NCBI RefSeq assembly: GCF_024198215.1
Contig: NZ_JAKCFA010000003.1
Location: 372,001-436,000 of the forward strand
DNA: 64,000 nt
Direction of reading: 5' to 3'
Source of the DNA: Myxococcus qinghaiensis
Lineage (GTDB): Bacteria; Myxococcota; Myxococcia; Myxococcales; Myxococcaceae
Of this stretch, positions 50,701-58,931 are shown one piece after another; position 1 is the stretch's first letter, and each line of letters starts with the position of its first letter. Position numbers and translations under genes: made by a program. Below the pieces are notes generated by a model that was given only the letters and a program-made list of their open reading frames with translations, ran no database searches and was not told the origin of the DNA.

Positions 50701-53700
50701 CGTCCGTGTCCAGACCGATGGACCAGATGAAGTTGGCGGGCGTGGGGTCCACGTCGCCGTCCGCGTCCACCGCGCGCACCTGGAAGGTGTGCGTGCCCTC
50801 GGGCAGGCCCGTGAAGTTGATGGGGCTGGTGCAGGGAGCGAAGGGCGCGCCGTCGAGCGAGCACTCGAAGGTGTCACGCGGGTCTCCCGTGACGGAGTTG
50901 AAGCTGAACTCCGCGTCGGTGCTGGAGGTGTTCACCGGAGGGCTCGCGGTGATGCGCGTGTCCGGCACGGAGTTCACCGTGAAGGTGTTCGTGTCCGTGG
51001 CGGTGTTGCCATTCGCATCCTCCGCCGTGGCCGTCACCGTGTGAGGCCCGTCGAACAGCGGCGTCGTCACGGGCACCGACCAGGTGCCGTCGACACCCGC
51101 CGTCGCCGTGCCCACCGTGGTGCCGTCCACCACCACCGTCACCGTGGCGCCCGGCTCGGCCGTACCCGAGTACGTCACGACCGGGTTGGTCACCGTGGAG
51201 CCCTCCGCCGGCGTGGTGATGCTCACCGACGTCGTCGCGTCCACCGTGAAGTTGTTCGTGTCCGTCGCGGTGTTGCCCTCGGTGTCTTCCGCCGAGGCCG
51301 TCACCGTGTGCGGCCCGTCCGCCAGCGTCGCGGCCACCGGCAAGGTCCAGGAGCCGTTCGCGGCCGCCGTCACCGTGCCGACCACGGCGCCATCCACCGT
51401 GACAGTCACGGTGGCGCCCGCCTCCGCGGTCCCCACGTACGTCACCACTCCGTCGGTCAGCACCGCGCCGTCCGCGGGCGTGGTGATGCTCACCGTCGTG
51501 GCCGTGTCCACCGTGAAGGTGTTCGTGTCCGTGGCGGTGTTGCCCTCGCCATCGTCGGCGGTGGCCGACACCGTGTGCGGGCCGTCCGTCAGCGTCGTGG
51601 ACACCGGCACCGACCAGCTGCCGTCGAGCTCCGCCGTCACCGTGCCCACCACCGTGCCATCCACCGTGACAGTCACCGTGGCGCCCGGCTCCGCCGTACC
51701 CGAGTACGTCACCACCGGGTTGCTCACCGTCGAGCCATCCGCCGGCGTGGTGATGCTCACGTTCGTCGACGTGTTCACCGTGAAGGTGTTCGTGTCCGAT
51801 GCCGTATTGCCGCTCGCATCCTCCGCCGTGGCCGTCACCGTGTGAGGGCCTTCGGCCAGCGTCGAGATGCCCGGCACCGACCAGTTGCCGTTCGCGGGCA
51901 CCGTCACCGTGCCGACCTCCGTGCCATCCACCACCACCGTCACGGTGGCACCCGGCTCGGCCGTACCCGAGTACGTCACCATCGGGTCGCCCACCGTCGA
52001 GCCATCCGCCGGCGAGGTGATACTCACGTTCGTCGACGTGTCCACCGTGAAGGTGTTCGTGTCCGTCGCCGTATTGCCACTCGTATCCGTCGCCGTGGCC
52101 GTCACCGTGTGCGGCCCGTCACCCAGCGTGGAGACGCCCGGCACCGACCAGTTGCCGCTCGCGGGCACCGTCACCGTGCCGACCTCCGCGCCGTCCACCA
52201 CCACCGTCACGGTGGCGCCCGGCTCGCCGGTGCCCGAGTAGGTCACCACACCGTCATCCAGCACCGCGCCATCCGCCGGCGTGGTGATGCTCACCGACGT
52301 CTGCGAATCCACCGTGAAGGTGTTCGTGTCCGTCGCGGTGTTGCCGTTCGTATCCGTCGCCGTGGCCGTCACCGTGTGAGGACCCTCGCCCAGCGGCGTC
52401 GCCACCGGCAGGGACCAGGTGCCGCCAGGGCCCGCCGTCACCGTGTCCACGGTGACGCCGTCGACCACCACCACCACGGTGGCACCCGGCTCAGCGGTGC
52501 CCGAGTACGTCACGACCGGGTCGCTGGTGGTCGATCCGTCCGCCGGCGTGGTGATGCTCACCGACGTCGTCGCGTCCACCACGAAGGCGTTCGTGTCCGT
52601 CGCGGTGTTGTTCAGGGCATCCGTCGCCGTCGCCGTCACCGAGTGCGGCCCGTCCGCCAGCGGCGCGGCCACCGGCACCGACCAGATTCCGTTCGCAGGC
52701 ACCGTCACCGTGCCCACCGTGACGCCATCGACGCGCACCACCACCGAGGCGCCCGGCTCACCCGTACCCGTGTACGTCACTACGCCATTGGTCAGCACCG
52801 CACCCTCGGCCGGCGTCGTCACGCTCACGAACGTGCCCGTGTCCACCGTGAAGGCGTTCGTATCCGTCGCGGTGTTGCCGCTCGTATCCGTCGCAGTGGC
52901 CGTCACCGAGTGCGGCCCGTCCGCCAGCGGCGTGGCCACCGGCACCGACCAGCTGCCGTTCCCCGCCGCCGTCACCGTGCCCACCGTGACGCCATCCACC
53001 ACCACCACCACCGAGGCGCCCGGCTCGGCCGTACCCGAGTACGTCACCACCGGGTTCGTCAGCACCGCGCCCTCGGCTGGCGTCGCGACACTCACTGACG
53101 TCGCCGTGTCCACCGTGAAGGCGTTGGTGTCCGTCGCGGTGTTGCCACTCGTGTCCGTCGCCGTCGCCGTCACCGAGTGCGGCCCGTCCGCCAGCGGCGT
53201 CGCCACCGGCACCGACCAGCTGCCGTTCCCCGCCGCAGTCACCGTGCCCACCGTGACGCCATCCACCACCACCGCCACCGAGGCACCCGGCTCCGCGGTA
53301 CCCGAATAGGTCACCACGCCGTTGGTCAGCACCGCACCTTCGGCCGGAGTCGTGACAGTCACCGTCGTCGCCGTGTCCACCGTGAAGGTGGACGTCGTGG
53401 CCGTGCTCGTGCGCGTCGCATCCTGCGAGACGACCGAGATGTTGTAGACGCCGTCCGGCACCGCGACGGGAATCGGGAACGTCCAGGTACCACCCGTCAC
53501 GGGGATGGCCGGGTACGTCGTGCCATTGAGCGTGAGCACCACGGACGTGGCGCCGCCCGACGCCGTGCCGGTGATTTGCGTCGGCGACGTCGTGAGCACC
53601 GCGTTGTTCGCCGGAGTGACGACGACCGGCGGAGGCAGCGCGTTCACGACCGTGAAGGTGTTGGTGTTGCTGACAGGGCTGACCGCGCCGTTCAGCACGG

Positions 53701-55333
53701 ACACGGCATTCACCGTGTGCGCGCCCGTCGTCAGGTCCACGACCGGCGTGTACGTGAAGTTGCCCGCGGCATCCGCCGTGACGGTGGCCAGCACCGCGCC
53801 GTCCACGGAGATGACGACCTGGGAGTTCGGGGTCGCCGTGCCGGTGATGGGAGGACGCACGCCCGTGGTGGAGCCGTTGGCCGGCGTCACGACCACCGGA
53901 GCCGTCGGCGTCACGAAGGGGCCCGCCAGCACGGTGACGACACCGGGGCTGCCCGCGATGGCGCCGTAGGTGAGGCCGTCCGGAGCGCCCGCCGTGGGCT
54001 GCGTGCCGGGGAGGCCGCCCGTGACGGCGGGGGAGCAGTTCACGGTGCCGCCCTGGAGCAGGATGCGACCACCACCACCACCACCACCCGTGCCGTGCTC
54101 CGCGAAGGTCGTGCTACCGCCGTTGCCACCGCGCGCCGACACCTGGTTGGCGCCGCAGGTCAGCGCGCCGGTGAAGCGCAGATAGAGCGTTCCACCCGCG
54201 CCACCACCACCCGCCGCGTCGTTGGCTTCTTCGCGAGCGTTCTCTCCCGCCACGCCATTGGAGGAAATCGTCCCCGCGCCCGCCAGCGAGGCCGCGCGGA
54301 TGAACACGATGCCACCCGCGGCGCTACCCCCGCCGCCAAAGTCGTCGTTGCTGTGACCCGCGCCGCCGCCACCACCGAAGAGCAGCTTGTCCACCGCGCT
54401 GAAGTCCATGCGCGTGCCGCCCAGGCCACCCACGTCACGGGAGGGAATGGTATCACCACTCCACGTCCGGCCCCCCTTGCCGCCCGCGCCCGCGCTACCA
54501 CCACCACCACCGCCCGAGTTGTGGCAGATGCCGCCGCCCGCGCCGTTGGCGATGTTGCCGTAGCCCGCAGTGCCCCCGGTGAACGGGAAGGTGTTGTCGT
54601 AACTCGCCAACACCACGCCCTCACCCTTCTGCGCGCCACCGGGCTGGTTCTGGTTGATGCCGGTGCAGCCATCCCCATCGCCATTCCAGAAGAGGCCGCC
54701 GCGGAAGCCCGTATTCGTCGCGGAGATGGAGCCCGCGTTGTTCACGGCCCCCGTGGACAGGAAGATGAGCACGCCACCCGTGGATCCATCCCACTGCTTG
54801 GCGACAATGCTTCCCGCCGCGTTGACAGTCACAGTGGAGTACTCGGGAACGCGGATGGCCTGCGTCCCGGTGTTGGCCGCGAAGGCCACCGTGAGCGGCG
54901 CGGTGAAGGTAAGGCGCGTCGCCGTCAGCGCACTCACGCGCCCGAACTGCCACCGACCCACCGCCTCGTTGCCGGCCGCGTTCAGGTCGATGGGCGTCTG
55001 GCTTCCCGAGGCCGGCGCCGTGAGGCCCGCCGACTGGTACACCAGCACCAAGTCCCCCACCGCGAAGCCCGTCGTCGAGTTGACCGTGACGCCAGTCTGG
55101 CCGGCCGTGACCGCCGCCGTCACCCGCGCATAGGCGTTGACGACGGTGCCGGGCGCGTTGACGGTGAGCGCACCGTCCGAGCCGTCACCCAGGTGGAAGT
55201 TATCGGCCGAGGCATGCGCGGCGGGGGCCACCAGCGCGGCGCATAGGAGCGCCAGCAGGCCGACGGCGGGCAAGCGAGCACGTACGCGCCGCGACTCGAC
55301 CAGCGAAGTAGGAGTTTGTGGGTTCGGTTTCAT
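47756..55333 (-). CDS. Giant surface protein: repeat adhesin with internal MYXO-CTERM, fused to an OmpA-type envelope protein
   Basis: 2525 residues from the ATG at 55333. In order: signal peptide (LLALLCAALVAPAAHA); glycine-rich secreted region (about 50-450); two divergent and nine near-identical Ig-like repeats of 90 residues (about 650-1460); a beta domain; Asp-rich calcium-type repeats DTDGDG (about 1545-1895); a MYXO-CTERM-like signal with Cys1906, a hydrophobic stretch and RLRR at 1929-1932; a second signal-peptide-like segment ending AHA-QA at 1960-1964; a beta-rich barrel-like region (about 1965-2250); a second DTDGDG/DEDGCPD set (about 2255-2390); and an OmpA domain (about 2392-2525) with VEGHTDDQGN and NRRVEF. 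Some myxobacterial annotations call such proteins AgmC-like; I cannot confirm that. The frame has no stop at the junction, but GTG at 49537 could restart the OmpA half. It is flanked by terminators and lies between ftsA and ftsZ. Confidence 0.85.
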   Translation of the reverse strand: MKPNPQTPTSLVESRRVRARLPAVGLLALLCAALVAPAAHASADNFHLGDGSDGALTVNAPGTVVNAYARVTAAVTAGQTGVTVNSTTGFAVGDLVLVYQSAGLTAPASGSQTPIDLNAAGNEAVGRWQFGRVSALTATRLTFTAPLTVAFAANTGTQAIRVPEYSTVTVNAAGSIVAKQWDGSTGGVLIFLSTGAVNNAGSISATNTGFRGGLFWNGDGDGCTGINQNQPGGAQKGEGVVLASYDNTFPFTGGTAGYGNIANGAGGGICHNSGGGGGGSAGAGGKGGRTWSGDTIPSRDVGGLGGTRMDFSAVDKLLFGGGGGAGHSNDDFGGGGSAAGGIVFIRAASLAGAGTISSNGVAGENAREEANDAAGGGGAGGTLYLRFTGALTCGANQVSARGGNGGSTTFAEHGTGGGGGGGRILLQGGTVNCSPAVTGGLPGTQPTAGAPDGLTYGAIAGSPGVVTVLAGPFVTPTAPVVVTPANGSTTGVRPPITGTATPNSQVVISVDGAVLATVTADAAGNFTYTPVVDLTTGAHTVNAVSVLNGAVSPVSNTNTFTVVNALPPPVVVTPANNAVLTTSPTQITGTASGGATSVVLTLNGTTYPAIPVTGGTWTFPIPVAVPDGVYNISVVSQDATRTSTATTSTFTVDTATTVTVTTPAEGAVLTNGVVTYSGTAEPGASVAVVVDGVTVGTVTAAGNGSWSVPVATPLADGPHSVTATATDTSGNTATDTNAFTVDTATSVSVATPAEGAVLTNPVVTYSGTAEPGASVVVVVDGVTVGTVTAAGNGSWSVPVATPLADGPHSVTATATDTSGNTATDTNAFTVDTGTFVSVTTPAEGAVLTNGVVTYTGTGEPGASVVVRVDGVTVGTVTVPANGIWSVPVAAPLADGPHSVTATATDALNNTATDTNAFVVDATTSVSITTPADGSTTSDPVVTYSGTAEPGATVVVVVDGVTVDTVTAGPGGTWSLPVATPLGEGPHTVTATATDTNGNTATDTNTFTVDSQTSVSITTPADGAVLDDGVVTYSGTGEPGATVTVVVDGAEVGTVTVPASGNWSVPGVSTLGDGPHTVTATATDTSGNTATDTNTFTVDTSTNVSITSPADGSTVGDPMVTYSGTAEPGATVTVVVDGTEVGTVTVPANGNWSVPGISTLAEGPHTVTATAEDASGNTASDTNTFTVNTSTNVSITTPADGSTVSNPVVTYSGTAEPGATVTVTVDGTVVGTVTAELDGSWSVPVSTTLTDGPHTVSATADDGEGNTATDTNTFTVDTATTVSITTPADGAVLTDGVVTYVGTAEAGATVTVTVDGAVVGTVTAAANGSWTLPVAATLADGPHTVTASAEDTEGNTATDTNNFTVDATTSVSITTPAEGSTVTNPVVTYSGTAEPGATVTVVVDGTTVGTATAGVDGTWSVPVTTPLFDGPHTVTATAEDANGNTATDTNTFTVNSVPDTRITASPPVNTSSTDAEFSFNSVTGDPRDTFECSLDGAPFAPCTSPINFTGLPEGTHTFQVRAVDADGDVDPTPANFIWSIGLDTDGDGLTDTEEIAIGTDPNNPDTDGDGVSDGIEVEVGGTDPLDDDSDDDGLMDGTEDKNHDGIVDADETDPNEADTDGDGIQDGTELGLTQGEGSDTDATVFIPDADPTTVTNPLNPDTDGGSVRDGVEDANHNGRIDPGETDPNLAADDVDSDLDGVSDEREIELGMDPHDADTDDDGVPDGQEALTDTDGDGTIDALDPDSDNDGINDGTERGVTWETAPPGTNIDSPNFVPDLDPSTTTDPRNPDTDGDGLNDGREDADHNGRVDATETNPNDADTDDDDLSDGVEVLGSNATNPLDPDTDADGLNDGREDANHNGGLDNGETDPNNRDTDFGGASDGEEVNGGTNPLVGDDDFIVVGRGCSTGGAGTFAPLALLFLALPLFGRLRRVAGRSSRGVAAAVTGGLALAGTLAAQPAHAQATRPSPVSQSIDVQRFKPGPGAEDILGIHSARVQRHLGLNLGLSLNYGSKPLNFLDPRSDRFITALVSRQLGIDLMGAVGLFDRFEIGVILPVTIQGSDPAPQVDSSFSQGVGGGGIGDLRLVPKARLVDGERFGLALVVPVSLPTAGGNDFLGSSGVGVQPKLVAEYGEKVRFAANVGVDIREKQVLRNLTAGNAFTYGLGTEIPFTLGQVPLAAEATVIGAIGLDEQDSEESPLELLAALKYRAASGFTAHLGGGPGLTRGYGTPGYRLLAGFGYSPPPEPKKAAPPPPVDTDGDGLYDPDDQCPTQPEDKDGFQDADGCPDPDNDQDGILDGDDKCVNEPETKNGFQDEDGCPDEAPPVDTDGDGLFDPDDKCPNQPEDKDGFQDEDGCPDPDNDKDGIPDVADKCPLEPEVINGVTDEDGCPDKGKVKVQVDGERILILEKVYFATGKDIILPRSFPLLKQVAAVLRANPQVELLRVEGHTDDQGNDASNLDLSKRRAANVRAFLVKEGIDAGRLESQGYGETKPVDSNKTAKGRENNRRVEFNIVRIGKVEVERVAP
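49537..49640 (-). other. Internal MYXO-CTERM-like sorting signal and junction to the second half
   Basis: Reading in the sense direction: FIVVGRGCSTGG with Cys1906, a hydrophobic stretch (FAPLALLFLALPLF), RLRR, then VAGRSSRGVAAAVTGG. The order Gly-Cys-Ser, hydrophobic segment and arginine cluster is that of the MYXO-CTERM signal processed by a myxosortase-type protease, which normally ends a protein. GTG 49537 is an in-frame possible start without an obvious ribosome binding site. Confidence 0.75.
50953..53382 (-). repeat. Array of nine 270-base Ig-like repeats
   Basis: Nine consecutive units of 90 residues, each with the pattern TTPAEGAVLTNGVVTYSGTA, then VVVDGVTVGTVTA, then NTATDTNAFTVD. 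They are highly similar at DNA level, so recombination or concerted evolution can change copy number. Two more divergent units precede them (about 53383-53900). Edges are approximate. Confidence 0.88.
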
Positions 55334-55705
55334 AGGCCTGGGCCGCGCGGAGTGAAGTGGGGCCCGGGCGGCGCTGATCGCACATAGCAATCCAGGAGCC
55401 ACCCTCCGTCCACTTCTGGTCCTACCTCTGCCCAGGGGGGTTCCCTCGCCCCTCCCCTCTGAAACAGAGCGGCGGATCCGAATCACGGATCCAGATTCTG
55501 GAAACCGGACCGGATGACCCACCCTCCTGGGGCCCTGCGGGCTCGCCTTGACTCGTCAACCCAGCGCGACGGGTCCTCGTTGACGTGTCAGCCCAGGCCC
55601 TCAGCGTCAGGCCGATTCGTGACGCGCTCCGCCAAAAGCAAAAGGGGCCCTCCTTCCGGAGAGCCCCTTCGCGTGACGCCAGGACGCGGCTGCGTCCCCC
55701 TGGCG
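55334..55705. promoter_or_regulatory. Region between ftsA and the giant gene
   Basis: 372 bases containing the ftsA terminator (55632-55670) and, nearer 55334, the promoter region of the giant gene. No promoter motif was assigned. The frame of the giant gene stays open into this stretch but without a signal peptide, so the ATG at 55333 is preferred. Confidence 0.6.
55632..55670 (-). terminator. Intrinsic terminator after ftsA
   Basis: On the minus strand a 12-pair stem (arms 55658-55669 and 55642-55653, AAGGGGCTCTCC) with a four-base loop is followed by TTTT and a second T-run. It begins 37 bases after the ftsA stop. Confidence 0.87.
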
Positions 55706-56938
55706 CTAGAAGATTTCCTCGAGCCACTCGCGCATGCGGCCCTTCACCTTCTTGTACACGTTCTCTTCGCGGATGCGGAACATGCGCCGGTCCAGGTGCT
55801 TGGCGCCGTAGACCACGAGGCCCACGCCCGTCGCGTACATGGGGCTCTTCACCACGTCCACCAACCCGCCGATGCCGCGCGGCATGCCCCGGCGAACCGG
55901 CAGCCCGAGCACTTCCTCGGCCAGCTCCGGCATGCCCGCCAGCAACGTCGAGCCACCGGTAATCACCACGCCCGAGGCCAGCAGGTCCTCGTAGCCGCAC
56001 TTCTGAATCTCACGGTGCACGAGCTGGAAGATCTCCTCCACGCGCGGCTCCAGGATTTCGCACAGAATCTGCCGCCCGAGGACGCGAGGCTGACGACCGC
56101 CCACGCTCGGCACCTCCAGCGTGTCGTCCTTGTTGATGAGCGACGCCAGCGCGCAGCCGTACTTCTGCTTGATGCGCTCGGCCTCGTGGGCCGGCGTGCG
56201 CAGGCCGATGGCGATGTCGCTGGTGAGGTTGTTGCCGCCCAGCGCAATCACCGCCGTGTGGACGATGGAGCCGCCGGAGAAGATGGCGATGTCCGTGGTG
56301 CCGCCGCCGATGTCGACGAGGCACACGCCCAGCTCCTTCTCGTCCTCGCCCAGCACCGCCTCGGCGCTCGCCAAGGGCTGCAGGACGATGTCGGAGACAT
56401 TCAGGCCCGTCCGGTTCGCGCACTTGACGATGTTCTGCGCGCTGGAGACGGCGCCCGTGACGATGTGCACCTTGGCCTCCAGGCGCACGCCCGCCATGCC
56501 CAGGGGCTCCTTGATGCCGCCCTGGTCATCGATGATGAACTCCTGGGGCAGGACGTGGATGACCTCCCGGTCCAGGGGGATGGCCACCGCCTTCGCCGCG
56601 TCGATGACGCGCGCGATGTCCGCCTCGCGGACCTCCTTGTCCTTCACCGCCACGATGCCTTGGGAGTTGAAGCCCTTGATGTGGCCACCGGCGATGCCCG
56701 TGTAGACGTGGGAGATCTCCGCGCCCGCCATCAGCTCCGCCTCTTCAATCGCGCGGCGGATGGAGGAGACGGTCGCCTCGATGTTCACCACCACGCCCTT
56801 GCGCAACCCCTTCGACGGATGCGTCCCGATACCGATGATGTCGATACCGCTGTCGGTCAGCTCCCCGACGATGGCGCAAATCTTCGTCGTGCCGATGTCG
56901 AGGCCGACAATAATCTCCCCCGACTTCTGCTTCGCCAT
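55706..56938 (-). CDS. ftsA: Cell division protein FtsA
   Basis: 410 residues from the ATG at 56938. Actin-like ATPase features: IIVGLDIGTTKICAIVG (phosphate 1), the 1C domain region, VCLVDIGGGTTDIAIF (phosphate 2) and VVITGGSTLLAGMPEL (adenosine motif). The C-terminal membrane-targeting amphipathic helix is present as KVKGRMREWLEEIF. FtsA tethers FtsZ to the membrane. It follows ftsQ by 44 bases and ends at a strong terminator, so ftsZ is not on the same transcript. Confidence 0.96.
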   Translation of the reverse strand: MAKQKSGEIIVGLDIGTTKICAIVGELTDSGIDIIGIGTHPSKGLRKGVVVNIEATVSSIRRAIEEAELMAGAEISHVYTGIAGGHIKGFNSQGIVAVKDKEVREADIARVIDAAKAVAIPLDREVIHVLPQEFIIDDQGGIKEPLGMAGVRLEAKVHIVTGAVSSAQNIVKCANRTGLNVSDIVLQPLASAEAVLGEDEKELGVCLVDIGGGTTDIAIFSGGSIVHTAVIALGGNNLTSDIAIGLRTPAHEAERIKQKYGCALASLINKDDTLEVPSVGGRQPRVLGRQILCEILEPRVEEIFQLVHREIQKCGYEDLLASGVVITGGSTLLAGMPELAEEVLGLPVRRGMPRGIGGLVDVVKSPMYATGVGLVVYGAKHLDRRMFRIREENVYKKVKGRMREWLEEIF

Positions 56939-56982
56939 GACAACCCTCCCAGGCCCCCCACTCTCGTGAAAGGGGCGTCCTC

Positions 56983-57837
56983 TTACTGCCTCGCGCTCCC
57001 GTTCCTCTCGGACACGGGGCTCGAAAGCTTCACCGCCACCCAACCGGGCCGGGCCCGGTTATCCAGGTGAATGATCTCCGCTGCAAGCCCCCTGGCGCCC
57101 AGTTCGCGCCGGACACGGCCCAACCGCTGCAGCTTGACCTCGGAATTCCCTTCGCCTAGGCGCACTTCCTGTCCGGAAGCGGCCACCAGCGTCACGTCCC
57201 GCCCATCCATCCGCACCTCGGACAGCCGCTCCGGCTTGCCCGGCGACTCCTTCGCGTACGCCCGCGCCACCTCGAGCGCCGCCTGGAACCGCTGGCGCGC
57301 CACGGCGGGGTCCGTCACGTAGCCCTCGCGGTCCACCCCGGTGACGAGCGGCAAATCCAGCCCGTCCCCCGGCGTCACCCGCTTGAAGGGCTCGCCCTCT
57401 TCGTCCAGCACGTACAGCTCCCCCATCACCGCCAGCGCCTCCGGGACGTGCTCGGACACCTCCACTGAGACGCGGTTCGGGAAGCGCCGCGTCACCTCCA
57501 CCTTCTTCACCCACGGGTGCTGGAGCATGGCCCGCTCCAACGCCCCTACCTCCAACGTCCAGAGGTTCTGACCCTTCGTCAAAGCCGCCAGCCGCAGCAG
57601 CTCCACGCGCGATGCGCGCTGCAGGCCGGAGAAGGACACCGCCGCCAGCTCGAACCGGGGCGACACCAGCGCCCACCGGCGCAGCTCCACCCCGCCCCAC
57701 ACCAACAGCCCCGTCACCAGCGTCAGCGCCACCACCTTCACCACGCCCGGGCCCTGCGAGCGCACGACGCTCTTCACGGCCTCATTTCGCTGGGCAGTGT
57801 CTTGACGGCGGCGATTTTTGCTTCGACCGAAGGCCAT
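56983..57837 (-). CDS. ftsQ: Cell division protein FtsQ
   Basis: 284 residues. A basic cytoplasmic N-terminus (about 1-28), one transmembrane helix (VKVVALTLVTGLLVWGGVEL, about 34-53), a POTRA domain (FELAAVSFSGLQRASRVELLRL, about 65-135) and a C-terminal beta domain with VSVEVSEHVPEAL and GYVTDPAVARQRFQAALEVA. FtsQ links early and late division proteins in the periplasm. It lies between ddl and ftsA, the usual dcw order. Confidence 0.93.
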   Translation of the reverse strand: MAFGRSKNRRRQDTAQRNEAVKSVVRSQGPGVVKVVALTLVTGLLVWGGVELRRWALVSPRFELAAVSFSGLQRASRVELLRLAALTKGQNLWTLEVGALERAMLQHPWVKKVEVTRRFPNRVSVEVSEHVPEALAVMGELYVLDEEGEPFKRVTPGDGLDLPLVTGVDREGYVTDPAVARQRFQAALEVARAYAKESPGKPERLSEVRMDGRDVTLVAASGQEVRLGEGNSEVKLQRLGRVRRELGARGLAAEIIHLDNRARPGWVAVKLSSPVSERNGSARQ

Positions 57838-57974
57838 GGTGTGGGAACGCTGGGACCCATGCTGCGCGCGGATGGATCTCCACGCCAGTTTTTGGCTACA
57901 GCGACGTCGCTGTAGCGCCCCAACCCCACGAGGGGCCGGGACTTCGAGGGGGATTCAAGAGGGGGAAGGCTGTT

Positions 57975-58931
57975 TCAGGCCTTGAGACATGCGCCTTGCA
58001 ACAGGCGCTCGCACAGGGCCGGGAAGTCGATACCACGTCCCGCGGCAATCTTGGGCAGGAGGCTGGTGGCCGTCATGCCCGGCAGCGTGTTGGTTTCCAG
58101 CAAGAACACATCGCCTCCGTCCGTGACGATGACGTCCGAGCGCGATGCCCCCGCACAGCCCAGGGCCCGGTGCGCGCCCAGGCACACCTCGTTGACCCGC
58201 GCATACTGATCCGGAGGCAGGGGTGCGGGGAAGAGGTACTGCGTTCCCGTGCCCGCCTTGTACTTGGCATCGTAGTCGTAGAACTCGCGGGCGGCGCGGA
58301 CCTCGATGACGCCCAGGGCCTCATCGTCCAGCACTCCACCTTGCACTTCTCTTCCCTTGACGAACTGCTCCACCAGGAGGGTGCCCGCATACTTCGCGGC
58401 GTCCTTCACGGCGGCGTCGTAGTCCGCGCGCGCCTTGCAGATGTGCACGCCCACGCTGCTGCCCTCGCGGCTGGGCTTCACCACCACCGGGAAGCCGAAC
58501 CCCAGCGAGTCCCCCGCCGCCAGCGCGGAGGCCTCGTCGGCGAAGGCGCGGTAGGCCGGCGTGGGGATGCCCTGCGCGATGAAGACGAGCTTGGCGTAGA
58601 CCTTGTCCATGGCCATCGCCGACGCGAGCACGCCGCTGCCGGTGTAGGGGATGAACATGGACTCCAGCAGGCCCTGGAGGCTGCCGTCCTCGCCGTAGCG
58701 GCCATGCACGGCCAGCCACGCCACGTCCACCTTCTCCGCGATTAGGCGCGCGGGCAGGTCCTTGCCCACGTCGATGTCCACCACGTCGTAGCCCAGCGAG
58801 CGCAGCGCGCCGGCCACGGCGGCGCCGGTGCGCAGGGACACCTCGCGCTCGGACGACAGGCCGCCGTACAGCACCCCCACGCGCTTGTTCTTGAGTTCGT
58901 CCTTCGAGAAGGCGCCGCGATTCGCTGTCAT
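57975..58931 (-). CDS. ddl: D-alanine-D-alanine ligase
   Basis: 318 residues. ATP-grasp family: VGVLYGGLSSEREVSLRTG near the start, AVHGRYGEDGSLQGLLE, PYTGSGVLASAMAMDKVYAK, VVVKPSREGSSVGVHI and the C-terminal EVCLGAHRALGCAGASRSD and LETNTLPGMTATSLLPK. All typical Ddl blocks are present. It joins two D-alanines for peptidoglycan precursors. Its ATG overlaps the stop of murB by four bases, and 137 bases separate its end from ftsQ. Confidence 0.96.
   Translation of the reverse strand: MTANRGAFSKDELKNKRVGVLYGGLSSEREVSLRTGAAVAGALRSLGYDVVDIDVGKDLPARLIAEKVDVAWLAVHGRYGEDGSLQGLLESMFIPYTGSGVLASAMAMDKVYAKLVFIAQGIPTPAYRAFADEASALAAGDSLGFGFPVVVKPSREGSSVGVHICKARADYDAAVKDAAKYAGTLLVEQFVKGREVQGGVLDDEALGVIEVRAAREFYDYDAKYKAGTGTQYLFPAPLPPDQYARVNEVCLGAHRALGCAGASRSDVIVTDGGDVFLLETNTLPGMTATSLLPKIAAGRGIDFPALCERLLQGACLKA

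Noticed and set aside
47663..53098. An 1811-codon open frame on the plus strand, rich in Arg, His and Val, opposite the giant gene
   Set aside because: It is the exact antisense of the Ig and calcium-type repeats, with repetitive His/Arg composition and no family features. Long open antisense frames are expected in GC-rich repeat DNA.
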